64,000 nt of DNA from Lepidodermella squamata (lineage: Eukaryota > Gastrotricha), in NCBI GenBank assembly GCA_047495785.1, contig JBLDXI010000042.1, positions 3,224,001 to 3,288,000 on the forward strand, read 5' to 3'. Shown here piece after piece: positions 1-10,725 of this stretch. Each line of letters opens with the position of its first letter. The first letter of the stretch is position 1. The notes under the pieces were generated by a model. That model did no database searches. It saw nothing but the letters and a program-made list of their open reading frames with translations, and was not told the DNA's origin. A program made the position numbers and the translations under genes.

Positions 1-400
1 AATACTGAGCGTGTATACTGAGTTTTTGCCAACCGGCCCAATGGTACACATTATTTTATAAGGCCGATCGCAGAACAGATGCGAGTTATTTTTCGGGATA
101 CGCCTAAATAAATCTGAATCACATGCGTTGTGAATGTGTTCTAGAGCTGCTACACTTTATGCCAACAGCTTAAAATGTAGTGGGCAAATAAACACACGCC
201 AATTTATCGTCTCATTAGCCGCTATTATTTGTTTGCGAGCGCGTTTTTTGTTATTCTGCCTAGGCCGGTTACGTAAACACCATATGTCCGGCGATTGAGC
301 GGAAAACAAAATTCACCAGCGCGGTTTATACTCACTATAATGATGATGTATTATACCAGACTACAGAATATTATTCCAGCAAACAATAAATATTGATTAC

Positions 401-2107
401 CTCTTCAAACGAAGCGCAAATGGCCTCTTCGGTGCGCTGGCCGGCCTCTTCAAGCCGTTTTATCTCCTCGCGGACCGAATCGGCGGCCGAGTCGAGCGAC
501 GACTGGCACAGCCGCGCCTTGTACTGCACGATCTCCGACATGCGTTTGAGGGCGACCGAGAACGGCACCACCGTGTGCCCAGCTGCGCCGCGGCCCGCGT
601 GCAGCGCCGCCGCGTGCGCGTCCGTCAGGGTCGCGGCCTTTGAAACGGCCGCGTTTTCCGAACACGAATTGCAAAATACGGTATCACAGGTTTCGCAGAA
701 GAACAGTTCTTGAGACGGATGCTGTGCACAACGAGGCACCCTAAAGAAAAACATTCATTTCCGGATGAAAATTCATCAAAATCGGGAAAAATCGATAGAA
801 ATTACCAGTCTTTTCTCTGAGATGTCAACAGATCGAGCAGTTGATTGACAATAAAACTCGGAGGCAGCGTTCCCACGCCGCCGCGAGGCACCGTTATTGA
901 TTCTCGACAAATCGGGCAGCGAAAAGTACCGGCTTCAGATAGCTAAACAAAGAAAACAAATTTAAAAGAAGAGAAAATTGTTTTTTTTTAATTTCTTCAA
1001 TTTTAACAGGAATATCTCACAGCGGGACCAAATTTTTAAATTTTATGACTAAAACTAGAATTTCTGAAATTTCTTAGAAACTGGAACCTCTTGTTTTTGA
1101 TCACTTAAATTAAAATTTGGTTCTGCTGGAAATTTCATTCCATTTTTGAGTTTTACCGGTACACTTTTTTAATACCATCACAAAGCCGCAGGAGGACGAA
1201 AATTATATTTAGTCATATTTGGTCATATTTTGTCGTATGTCTTAGTTGCAGAACACTGGCACGTGCTACTAAGACATACGACAAAATATGAAGACATGAC
1301 CTAATTTCAATTGTAATTCATCTTGATAACTGGCAAGATCTGATAGCTCAGTTTTGTTTACTAGGCTGATTAATATCAGTGTATCAAATTTGCGTCATTT
1401 CCGTCATATTACAACGGCGTAAAAGCTGCGTAGCGCAGGTTGAAACTTGAGCGACAGCCCATCGTCAAATAAAGGTATCAAATGTTTTGATATCATTAAG
1501 GCGGCTGCCGGATAATAGGCCGACCGCCGATCCATAGCATCAAGCCCCACGAACACCCTGGTCAAAAATACTGGGTAAATATAGGTAGGCACTACTACTA
1601 CGACCAAGCATGATAATAACCGCTTCGATCGTGTCAACACGGCCAAGCCAACGCACTAAAAGCCTTCGCACCCTGTTACGAGGCATGATGACGATGGCCT
1701 GTGCCTTCAATTACGCGCAAATATACACGTGTAATTTACAGAAAGCTTCCTGTTGTAATGCCGCGTTACCAAAAATTACTCTCGTGCACCTGCGGCGGCG
1801 GGTGGGTCAACGAAAATGCCAGCCAAGTTACGTACCTGAGATTGGACGATTTTCTCTAGGCAACTGCGACACACCGTGTGCGAACATGACAGCAATTTCG
1901 GGGTCCGTTCCGAAGTGTCGTACCTAGGGGGAAAATAACAATTGAATAAGCAAATAAAACAATTAAGTAGGATTTTTGCAATTCTAAAATTTCAAATTTT
2001 AAGCGAAATTGCAATACTTACATGCAGAGGCAAGTTGCACACGTAAGGAACGAATCGCTGAAGTCCTCGCAGTTGATCGACACCATTTCGACGAGGGTCG
2101 ACGCCAT
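401..2107 (-). CDS. nhl-1: RING/B-box TRIM-NHL protein (NHL-1-like), 5' part only
   Basis: Probable E3 ubiquitin ligase of the TRIM-NHL group. Exons read on the minus strand are 2107-2022, 1923-1836, 942-806 and 740-401, all phase-consistent (about 216 residues so far). The RING is complete as C3HC4 across three exons: Cys23, Cys26, Cys42, His44, Cys47, Cys50, Cys67 and Cys70 (TCATC, SCSHTVCRSC, FRCPIC). A B-box-like zinc module follows (PRCAQHPSQELFFCETC, then CNSC), then the start of a coiled coil (VALKRMSEIVQYKARLC onward). The last visible donor is gtaatc at 400-395; the remaining coiled coil and the NHL propeller must lie beyond the left edge. The match to C. elegans NHL-1 is from memory of the family (PKLLSCSHTVC, LPPSFIVNQLLDL); other TRIM2/3/32-type proteins are possible. 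Start ATG 2107 is the only ATG upstream of the RING in frame. Confidence 0.82.
1223..1291. repeat. Perfect 23-bp inverted repeat (hairpin) in a TRIM-gene intron
   Basis: Arms 1223-1245 and 1269-1291 are exact reverse complements over 23 bp and are separated by a 23-nt loop. The similarity continues imperfectly outward (AGTCATATTTGG on the left; the reverse complement of GAAGACATGACC on the right). It lies inside the 893-nt intron between the two RING-coding exons. It could be a small non-autonomous transposon end pair or a structured RNA. Confidence 0.85.
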
Positions 2108-5100
2108 TTTAACAACCACCGAGTGCTTGTTTTTGGCTCAACAAAAATGCCTCAACATGGTGTTCGCGGCGCGTAAGTAGCAGCCAGCAACGGATTAGTA
2201 ATGAAAATTACAAATCTACACGTGAAAAAATACAGAAGATTATAATATTTTAGAGTGGTGTGTTTTTAAATGAGAAAAATTTGCGGGTCTTTGGGGAAAT
2301 TGTTTAAGGAGCAGCTGGTTACACAGGAATTTCGACTAATAACCTACGGCTGACCTCGTCAGCGATAAGTCATCGTGGCATGCGACTGCGAAATTAGCCT
2401 CAGACCGCCGAAAAATGAGTTTTGAAATATTATTGTATTATATCACCACTGAAGTAGCCGAAGTAGTGGATATTTGCGGCTCGGGCTGACACTCTACTGA
2501 TAAATAAGTATTATATATGTATAAGCGGGCGAGGGGCAAAATCGATAAAATATTGTGCGGAAAGATCGCACGTGGAGATTTTGTGCCAACAAGCCAATGA
2601 GTGGCTGGCAAGCGACGACAAAACACGGCGTCCCCAAAGCCAGTCACGAATAATAGGAATAATAACAACAATAAATATATGAGAGAAGACATGTAGCGAG
2701 CGCGCTTTTATTGATTTGATAGCCGCGGAGTTAAAATCTCGCACGCGCGCTGAAAAACAACAATTAGTTTCGCTGCATTGCAAAGAAAAACTCCACCTTA
2801 AAACGCGCCAGGAAATTATTAATGGGCGCGAGTTTTGCGATGAAGCGTGCGCTGGACAAAGATCCTTCCGGGCGAATCCTAGCGCTGTCGTCCCAAGTGA
2901 CCGCGGCGACGAGAAGACGGGTAAACAAGAGACGATGAATAAAGGGTCTGTTTGATACAAAGTGAATGAGAGAGAGCAGAAAAAAGCGGCGAGTGTTGGC
3001 CAAGCAATACACGGCAAATAGCTGCGGCATCTGCTGTATCATCCCTGGTAGCTCAAGTTAAGTGTATTTAGGTATCCACCCACTCGAACGGCGCTTCTTC
3101 GCACGGGCAAATAAAAGTGAAAACGGGTAAACAACGTGTGACATAGCAGCAGCAGCAGCCACCTTAATGAAAAATGGCAGGCGTATCGATCTGCATGTCG
3201 TGCCACAGAAACATTAAGGGTAAACATATACATAGAAGGTATGTTGTTGTTAATATTAATAATAATGTGAACGGACGAGTGAAAATGAACAGAAATTACG
3301 GGAGCCGAAAGCAGTTGCAGAACGGCCGAACCAACAACAACAACCACGCCTCGCCCATTTCACGTTTGTTATCATAATCTCCAGGTTCTGCCTTGGCTAC
3401 GTCGACTAGCGCAATAAAATTACAACATGTCGGAGTAATAATAAATGGCGGCATATGCTTAACAACGTAATCTTACATTCATTTATCGAAGTGAACCGGG
3501 AGATAATCGACCCACTGATTTCTCGACGTCAGATAAAAGCAGCGACTACCTCAACAGCTGACCAGTAATAAAAAAGCGGAAATGGCACGTAGAGACGAAG
3601 ATTCATTTGTACCTATGTGCATACTACTCAAGAGCTAAATAGCACATTGGTGCCAAATAATGCAAAACCCAACGTAATGGCGTTATAATAAAACAATAAT
3701 ACCATTATAAAGCGAAATGCACTCTCTTTCTCTCCGCGCTACAACCAAGGTGCGAAAAAGATCTTCCATCCTGTGCGCCAAACACAATAGATGGAAGAAG
3801 TCGCCGGATTTAGCCGAGGCGTGACATCGGTTCAACTAACGTGCCTGGATGTGTCCCGCGCCGCGCACAAAAGAGGCGTCATCGTCGTCATTTTTCAGCG
3901 GCCACTTTCAACGACCAGATCTGTTACACTGGCATAGTAAACACAGACTGGGTCGGTATATCTTCATCAGCGGCGAAACACCAGCACGCGATGAACAATG
4001 GAAAAATTGTTATCAGAAAAGCAATGGCATAATGTGCTGGATAATAAAGCAAGATTTAAAAATTAAGCGCTGCATTAAAAAAATTACGCCAAATGTGTGT
4101 GCTAGAAGGTTAAACCAGCTCTGACCTAAAAGAAATAAAAATGAATGTGCGGGTTAAATGCTTAATGAAATGATAAATAACCACAGTTAGCAGTCAATAT
4201 CTCAAAAATGTGAAGCCTCTGTTAACAGGCCCACTAAACTCTGAATGAAAAATAGATCGATTGACGATTTAACTCGGCCAAAAATACGTAAAAGCTTGAT
4301 AAATTCAAATGGATTCGGTAATTACGCGATTGGAATGTGGAGATATGCATGAGGCGCTGAATATGATTCGATAGCAGCTTAGGTAGATTTGAGATTTGTT
4401 TAGCACACAATTACAGCAAAAATTGCGAGCGGAAAGCAATCCGGGTTATCGACTGCTTCCTAAAATAACGCAAAAGTGTTCAGTTAGCTTGGAGCTTAAA
4501 TTCAACTGGGGAATATGGTAGAGAAGAAGCACAACTTATCAAGAAGTCCTAATGAATTAAAAATGCATTACTAATAAATTCAACTTGATGCATCTCAAAG
4601 CATCAAAGAACAAAGACAAGTTTCAAAAGCTTAATCATATTTAATGACATTTGATTCCAAGTGGTGTCACATGCATTCCTGAAACAGTGAATCGTTATTC
4701 CCACGAAACAACCGCAGAGCGCAAACTAGATAACAAGTTACCAGCAGCGCATCCAGCAGGTATGAGGTATGAGGTATGAGAGCCAAAGCAATCTCATCAA
4801 CCGCTAACCTATCAAGTCAAATACAAACAGCAATTTGCAGCTTTCAAGTTTCCAAGAACATTTACTGCTACGAGTAGCTGCTCTCTGCTCTACACGCCTG
4901 TCGCCATAGACCATGGACATTATTATGCAGACACTTGGACTCGTGGCTATGAAAGTAAAACAGTTACTTATTTCCACTGCACCTCTTTGATTCTTTGATA
5001 GATTAAATCCAAGTAAAAAAAGCAAAATGAGAGATGAATACGTCTGAGGAGAATGCAAAAAAGAGGAAACGGATTTCCACAGCTTCTATCTCTCTTTGTC

Positions 5101-5920
5101 CTCTCTTTGTGCAATCCACGAGCAAGTTGCAAAGCTACACGTTTCATACAATAAGACCATGAAACGAGCAAGTAAACACTGGGTGCGAGCGCGACAAGTC
5201 GCATTGTAAGGGTTCAAATTTCGAGTTATACGCCCAAATTTAACATCTGCCAACAGGCTCTTTCTCATTAAGTAATGATTTATTGATATCTCATCATTGA
5301 AGCATGTCGAACGTCCAATGTCCATCAACGATTGTTATCGAAGACCTTTGTTAATTAGCGATTTCTAAGTATTGAGCCTATACTATAAGAGACAGGATTA
5401 AGATAGACGGCAGACTACGACACAAACCCACGACATACGACAAGGAACAAAGAGGCGCAAGGATCAAGAACAAGAGCCGAGTCGACGATGAGCCCAAAAG
5501 AAAAGATCAAGGAACTTGGCCACAACGGCTGACTTGACTTTTCTTGCAAAAAGAAATTTCTTTTACCAAATCCCAAGATTAAATAGCATGAATCGCTGTT
5601 GCCATTCTGCGAAAATTATATTTGGTAAATATAATTGAAGAAAAAAGCGATGCTAATTCGGCGAGTCACGCGGGCTTTTTTGCCGGTCATCGCGACGGCG
5701 ATATTTCGCGCTTGGCACCATCTCACGCGACTATACAGCCTATACAATACGCAGCGACTCAGCTACCTTGAAGTTCTGTCGCTGAAGATTTGCTTATAGT
5801 TTCATACTTTAGTAATACTTGTCACTTGCTTCGTTTTGCCACAAGATTCATCACATCTGAGTTTCAGATTCTTTTTTCCTGATTACATTCATTTTCTCAG
5901 CGGTTTTGGGTTTCTTCTGT
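2108..5920. other. Intergenic, no gene recognised (3.8 kb)
   Basis: This stretch separates the divergent TRIM-type gene (minus) and SSR3 (plus). No reading frame longer than about 170 codons is open and none has a recognisable motif or flanking splice pattern. It holds a threefold 7-bp tandem repeat (GGTATGA) at 4759-4779 and an imperfect CAG run near 3151. It probably contains the promoters of both flanking genes. Confidence 0.6.
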
Positions 5921-5944
5921 ATAGAGTTCCGCTTTAAATTAACG
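5921..5944 (+). promoter_or_regulatory. Candidate trans-splice acceptor upstream of SSR3
   Basis: A pyrimidine-rich tract ending in ATAG at 5921-5924 sits 20 nt before ATG 5945. If used, it removes the in-frame upstream ATG at 5906, supporting 5945 as the start. The same arrangement recurs before other genes here. Confidence 0.4.
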
Positions 5945-6648
5945 ATGCCAGCGAAGCGATTTACCAAGGAGGAAGAGCAGCTTCTTCAAAACTTCAGCCG
6001 CCACACTACCACGAAGTCTGCGGCCGTTTTCTACGTCTATGCTTTTTTTGTATCTCTGACTCCACTTTGTAAGCTATTAGCTATGCTCTTTTCTCTTGGA
6101 AATTAATGTATGTTCGTAGGGCTATTTTGGCGCATGTACGAAGTTGACCCCTGGTCCAACCCAATCCTTGTTGCCGTCGAAGTTGCTCTCGTTACCGGTT
6201 TGGGAACCTTCCTCATCTCGATGGCCTACAAGAATTTCAAGTTCGTACTCAAGCACCGCTTCGCTCTTAAGATTGAGGATTCCGTCACTCGCGAAGTTAA
6301 CAAGTTGGGTGACAAGGTAGCCAAGAAAGACAAGGACGACAAGTGAGTTACGGATTTAACAACAGTTGCAATTTACTATTCAAAAATTTACCTACAGAAT
6401 TCTTAGCAAGAAGCACGAGGTTTCTGATTTCCTCGCCGAGAACTATTCCATCTTCTTTGCCAACGTTTTCTTCGTTTTCATGATGCTGGTGCTTGCTATC
6501 GTCATGGGCAACTTCAACCCCTACGTGTATGTTTCCAGCTTTAATTAATTTTACTTAATTCTATACTAAACTATTTTGCAGGAGCTACGCTCTCGCTGTC
6601 AGCGGAGCTGCTGGCCTTACTGCCTTCATCTCGACCTCTGGCCAGTAA
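5945..6648 (+). CDS. SSR3: Translocon-associated protein subunit gamma (TRAP-gamma)
   Basis: Subunit of the TRAP complex, which sits beside the Sec61 channel in the ER membrane and aids translocation of some nascent chains. Exons 5945-6068, 6120-6342, 6398-6526 and 6582-6648 join in phase to 180 residues (human about 185). Recognised from family-typical blocks: LLQNFSRHTTTKSAAVF near the N-terminus, SMAYKNFKFVLKHRFALK after the second hydrophobic segment, and NPYVSYALAVSGAAGL near the C-terminus. Four hydrophobic segments are visible (about residues 25-47, 55-75, 130-150 and 158-177) with a charged KLGDKVAKKDKDDK cytosolic stretch. The chosen ATG lies just after an acceptor-like tract. An AATAAA at 6802-6807 ends the transcript, and PEX2 follows at once on the same strand. 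Confidence 0.95.
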
Positions 6649-6801
6649 ACAGCTGCACGCCAATAGTTTCGATGATAACAGTCTTGTCCGCTAACGTATT
6701 CTTACGAGACTTGAAAACTTTGTTTCGACATTCCGTATTGCGCACGCACCATCTCGTGCTTCTGTTGTGTTGCTATCATTGACCTCTGTGGCGTTGGACG
6801 G

Positions 6802-6852
6802 AATAAAAGTAACATTATTCGACCCAAATCAAACGAACGCTTTTTGTCATAG
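6802..6852 (+). promoter_or_regulatory. SSR3-PEX2 operon-type junction (polyA signal + acceptor)
   Basis: AATAAA at 6802-6807 is followed by a pyrimidine-rich acceptor ending CTTTTTGTCATAG at 6852, and then PEX2 ATG 27 nt later. No room exists for a separate promoter of normal size, which suggests polycistronic transcription with trans-splicing. Confidence 0.55.
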
Positions 6853-6878
6853 AATTTAATGTTGATGATGAATTGGAC

Positions 6879-7884
6879 ATGAGCTTTTCAAGGGTTGCCC
6901 AGGTTTGATTAGTTGCGGGTGATGACAAATAAGTTCTATTCTAGCCTTCCGTAGCTCGATGCCATATCGTTGAATGGCGAAATCGGGAAGTTATTCGGCG
7001 ATAATGCTGTAAATGTTGTTCGAAATTTTACGGGAGCTCGCTATGATCTTGACAAAGAAGTGTCAGCGATTACAAAATTTGGCATCAATATCGTAAAATA
7101 TTCATGATTTACAAGAAAAATTCAGCAAATGTATTTTTCAAAGCTTCACATGATCAAGTTTGGAGTGACACCCGGCGCTGGATTATTCGGTTTGTATTGT
7201 AAGGACAACGATGGCGCGGATAGTTATCTGAAGGCTCGAATACTCGGCTGTTCTGTCTTGTTTTGTTCGATATCTTACCTCAAATCCCGAAATTTATTTC
7301 AGGTGATGATTTAATACATGCCTAATTAGTAGCTTGAAAGATATGTTTCGCAGCGTTTAACTAAGCTCTCCGATCTGGTGATAGTGTTGAACTTCGTTGC
7401 GTTTTTGGCCAATGGAGTGTACCCTTCCTTTTCCGATCGCATTTTCAACTTGAGGTTATACAGTCAAACAGGTCCTAGTGAAAGCAGCTCAATGGAAGGA
7501 CAACATCGGGAGCTTCTATTTCATTTAATTATGGAAACGCTTGATACTGTCAACCGGGTCAATCTCAATGCTGTTACCGGAGGCCTTGTACCGAAGCAAT
7601 TTCTATCAAAATTTTTGAAAAATTGGTTCTCAACATCGGAAAATGATGCGGCTAGTGAATATTTGTGCGTTTCTTGCAAACAAACGCCTATTAATGCAGT
7701 CAGGGGCGGCTTCAGTGCCAAAATGACCGGCAATAACAGAGTTTCGAACGACTTTTGCAACTGTTTTTACTGTTACTCGTGTTTTTCAACTTCGGTTGGT
7801 GCTGATTTGGAAGAAAAATGGGAGTCAATTCTCTGCTCAAGATGTGACAAACACTTTCCTCTACCTGGGACTTCGTATTTATGA
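6879..7884 (+). CDS. PEX2: Peroxisome biogenesis factor 2 (RING peroxin)
   Basis: Peroxisomal membrane RING subunit of the PEX2-PEX10-PEX12 ubiquitin ligase that recycles PEX5. Exons 6879-6902, 6955-7092, 7126-7302 and 7354-7884 give about 289 residues (human 305). Supporting blocks: VAQLDAISLN (human QLDALELN), DLDKEV, a hydrophobic VIVLNFVAFLANGVYPSFSDR, and QHRELLFHLIMETL (human NRELLWHGFAEFL). The C-terminal RING reads CVSC, then CNCFYCYSC, then CSRC. The position that is His in human PEX2 (CEHIFCYFC) is Cys here, and the loop between the first two Cys pairs is about 10 residues longer. The second intron would be only 33 nt (7093-7125), so that boundary is the least certain. An AATAAA at 7925-7930 abuts the stop of the convergent neighbour. 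Confidence 0.87.
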
Positions 7885-7930
7885 CGAAACGTTCATTTTG
7901 ATTTATTGGATTCATGAAATTTGAAATAAA

Positions 7931-8293
7931 CTAAGAATGTGAGACCGAGCGTCCTTGAATTAGCGATGCGACTTTTTGCACGTTGTAATTGTCGAATTTC
8001 CCGGATTCGAACAGGTAGACGAGGAGGCCGGTTACCCAGCAAATCGTGAGGATGAATGATAGGCAACTGAGGGTGATGGAAATTTCGTATCTCCTTGGGT
8101 TGCTTTTTGAGGAAGGCAAAGCTGCCAGAATGATGGCAGGAATGACGAGGGGCAAGAACCAAGTTGTAACTAAAGCGATTGCGGCTATAGTCAACGACAA
8201 AAATTGAATGAAAACTGCTTTTCGCTCCGGTTCACAATCCATTTGAATTTCCATTGAAGATTCGGGCGTAACAATATCTAAACTCAGCTCCAT
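7931..8293 (-). CDS. Small two-transmembrane protein, unrecognised
   Basis: Single-exon frame of 120 residues. I do not recognise a family. The N-terminus (about 25 residues) is acidic and ends in CEPERK. Two long hydrophobic segments follow (about residues 28-60 and 73-96), linked by a short basic loop ALPSSKSNPRRYE, then a hydrophilic tail ending RSVSHS. The loop between two membrane helices loosely recalls CD225/dispanin topology but lacks the usual signature, so no function is assigned. It is convergent with PEX2: stop codons are 47 bp apart and the 3' UTRs must overlap (a minus-strand AATAAA lies near 7900-7910, inside the PEX2 3' UTR). Confidence 0.6.
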   Translation of the reverse strand: MELSLDIVTPESSMEIQMDCEPERKAVFIQFLSLTIAAIALVTTWFLPLVIPAIILAALPSSKSNPRRYEISITLSCLSFILTICWVTGLLVYLFESGKFDNYNVQKVASLIQGRSVSHS

Positions 8294-8988
8294 TTTATCG
8301 AAATCAAAAGGCAGTGGTCTCGAACAGATTAGTTAAACAGTTTAAATTACTTGAAATCAAAGCTAGAATAATAAAATGCTCAAATAATTGAAATATCCTG
8401 TCGCGAAAATTAAAGCAAGGCAATACGAGCGAACTGGAATCTTAAGCTGGGTTAGCTTCAAATAATCGGTAGTGTGATTCTTCAATTTGCATATACCTAA
8501 AGGTTGTTGTAACTGTATTGAAGCAGCAGAGGCTCTCTAGGAAGCGAAAATGATAGTATGATGAATGGTGAAGAGTATTGTTGGCATATAATCTTGGAGG
8601 ATTTTGAGCTTTGCCGTGAGTTAGCGGCGAGCTTTAATCTCACGTTGACACTAATTATAGGCGCTTGAACCACCTACGCAGGGCACGGGTAGTGGATCAT
8701 TTCAACGTAAGGTGTTGTTGACTGCCTGTACACTCACCTATCGTGATACCTATAGCTTGCAACTAGATTCTTTTTTACAAATTTATAGGTACCAAAAACC
8801 TATCTAAATGAGATAAATTGCTTCTTTATTCGTATTGAAAAATGTCGAAATAAGCACACAATAAATTACCAAATACTATATCTAAATTTTGATAGAAATC
8901 GAAACGAATCGGCGTAAAGCATTTGAAAATCATGATGTATAAGGAACCGGGATATGTTAAGTCAGTTTAAATTGAAAATCGCATAATT
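8294..8988. other. Intergenic, nothing recognised
   Basis: AT-rich spacer between the small membrane protein and glutaminase A. It holds the 3' end of glutaminase A; no coding signal or RNA gene was seen. Confidence 0.5.
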
Positions 8989-10725
8989 TCACTTTTTGGC
9001 TTCTTGGCTGTAATATGGCGATAGCAACTTGATGACTTCGTCATGGCCGCCATTCTTGGCATCATCAAGCGGAGTTCCGCCAAAACGATCTTTCGGCTTC
9101 GGGTTCACCTTGCACTCCTTCAGCAAGAACTGAACGACCTCCGGATGATTTTCAGCCGCCGCTAAATGCAGCGCCGTTCGACCGTCGTAGTCCGGCTGGT
9201 TCATAATCTCGCTGCCGTACTTGTTGAAGAATCGCCGCAGGGCCGAAACATCACCGGCAGATGCGTTCGTCAACAACGCAACCGTCTCAGCGGCCTTGTT
9301 GGCAATCTCCGTACGACGCGGGTCCATTTTCAGCTTCGAATGCATCAACGCATCGTAGTTGTGAAAATTGAACAAGCGGACAAGCTCTTCACAGAATTCG
9401 ACGCCGCGGACAGAGTTACCAGATTCGTCAAGCGGCGGCGACCAAGTTGCAATGCCCATAACATTGGGAACAACGAGTAGAACAATACCGGAAACGCCGG
9501 ATTTAGCCGGAAGGCCAACTTTGAACGCAAACTGGCCGGAGTAGTCATACATTCCGCAGGAATACATCAGTGATAACGTGTTGCAAACGGCTTCTCCCTT
9601 CAGGACTTGATCGTCTGTCAACGGGCAGAACCCTCCGTTGGCCAACGTTGCGGCGATAACCGAAGCCGACTCAGCAGTGACTTCGACGGAGCAAAGTTGG
9701 AAGTAAAGGTCAAGAGTGTCGTTCAGCTTAGCTTCACTTGGGAAAACGTTGTTTTCTTTCATGTAGTAAGCAAGGGCGAAGTTTCGATCAGCAGTTTCTC
9801 GTTCGGATAAAAATGTTGGATTGCTGAACCCAACAAACTCGCCGCCTGCCATTCTTTGATACATTTTTTGGACTGAAAAGCAACAAACTTTTATATTTAA
9901 TCCTATAAAATATGAGAATTTGTCTTACCGAAATCGAATCTATCAGCCATATGTAGTTCTGTTTTGAGTAACGAAGCCGTGGCAATAGCACCAGAGTTGA
10001 TCATAGGATTATGGGGAAGGTTTTTCGAGTCCAAGGTTAGGGCATTGAAAGAGCGACCACTCGGCTCTTGGCCGACGTGGGAGTGAACTTTGTCAGTGTT
10101 GGAGCCATCCAGCGCGATAGCGTAGTTCAAAGCCTTGCTGGTTGATTGAACGCAAAATGGCACCTGCGTGTCTCCGACCGAGAATCGCTGCCCATCGATT
10201 GTGCATATCGAAACGCCCCAATATTTAGGGCTGAACCGCTTCAATTGAGGTATGTAATCAGCAACCTTGCCGCCGTCGTTAGGCTTGCAGGTTTCATAGA
10301 TTTTTGTGATAAGAGCTGAGAATCGGTCGAACTCGGGGATGACCAAATCTCCGGTCAGAGCACGGAAGATGATTTCTTCGTTCTCTTTCACGCAGTCGTG
10401 AAATTCTTCCTTCGTCAGCTGAACGGCGTCGTAGAGGAAGATTTCATCGTCCTCTCCTTCCGCTAACGAAGATGCAGTGTAAGCCGATAGCTTCCTAAAG
10501 AAACCTCTGAGTCTAGGATCAGACCCTCTGAGGCCGCTTTGAAATAAGATCTATAGGCGAGAAATGTTAATAAATGTAATTGTTAATAAGACTAAACCTT
10601 ACCTTGAGGAAACGGCTCATGGGCACCGATCCAGTTTTGTCATTTTTCATGACAATGTAAAGCCTCTCGAACTTCTCCTCGAATGAGCTTTCTTTCATCG
10701 GAGTGATTGCAGGTTTCGGTGTCAT
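8989..10725 (-). CDS. GLS: Glutaminase A (GLS family, ankyrin C-terminus)
   Basis: Hydrolyses glutamine to glutamate and ammonia. Exons on minus 10725-10603, 10550-9929 and 9872-8989 join in phase to 542 residues. The beta-lactamase-like core is intact. The Ser-x-x-Lys catalytic pair is Ser177/Lys180 in [15 protein letters not shown], the conserved Tyr of VADYIPQL is residue 140, [11 protein letters not shown] and [11 protein letters not shown] supply the Asn/Glu/Asn substrate contacts, and [13 protein letters not shown] carries the active-site Tyr (human Tyr466). The lid [10 protein letters not shown] is present. Two ankyrin repeats follow ([29 protein letters not shown]). The N-terminal helical domain starts almost at Met1 with no evident mitochondrial presequence, so an unseen alternative first exon is possible. 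One of three paralogues here. Confidence 0.93.

Noticed and set aside
1404-1646. 80-codon minus frame inside the TRIM-gene intron
   Set aside because: It lies between well-supported exons of the same strand and would interrupt the RING; no domain was seen.
5200-5240. GGTTCAAATTT resembling a tRNA B-box
   Set aside because: No matching A-box or cloverleaf could be drawn around it.
5906-5944. Upstream in-frame ATG for SSR3
   Set aside because: The extension has no counterpart in TRAP-gamma and lies before a likely acceptor at 5924.
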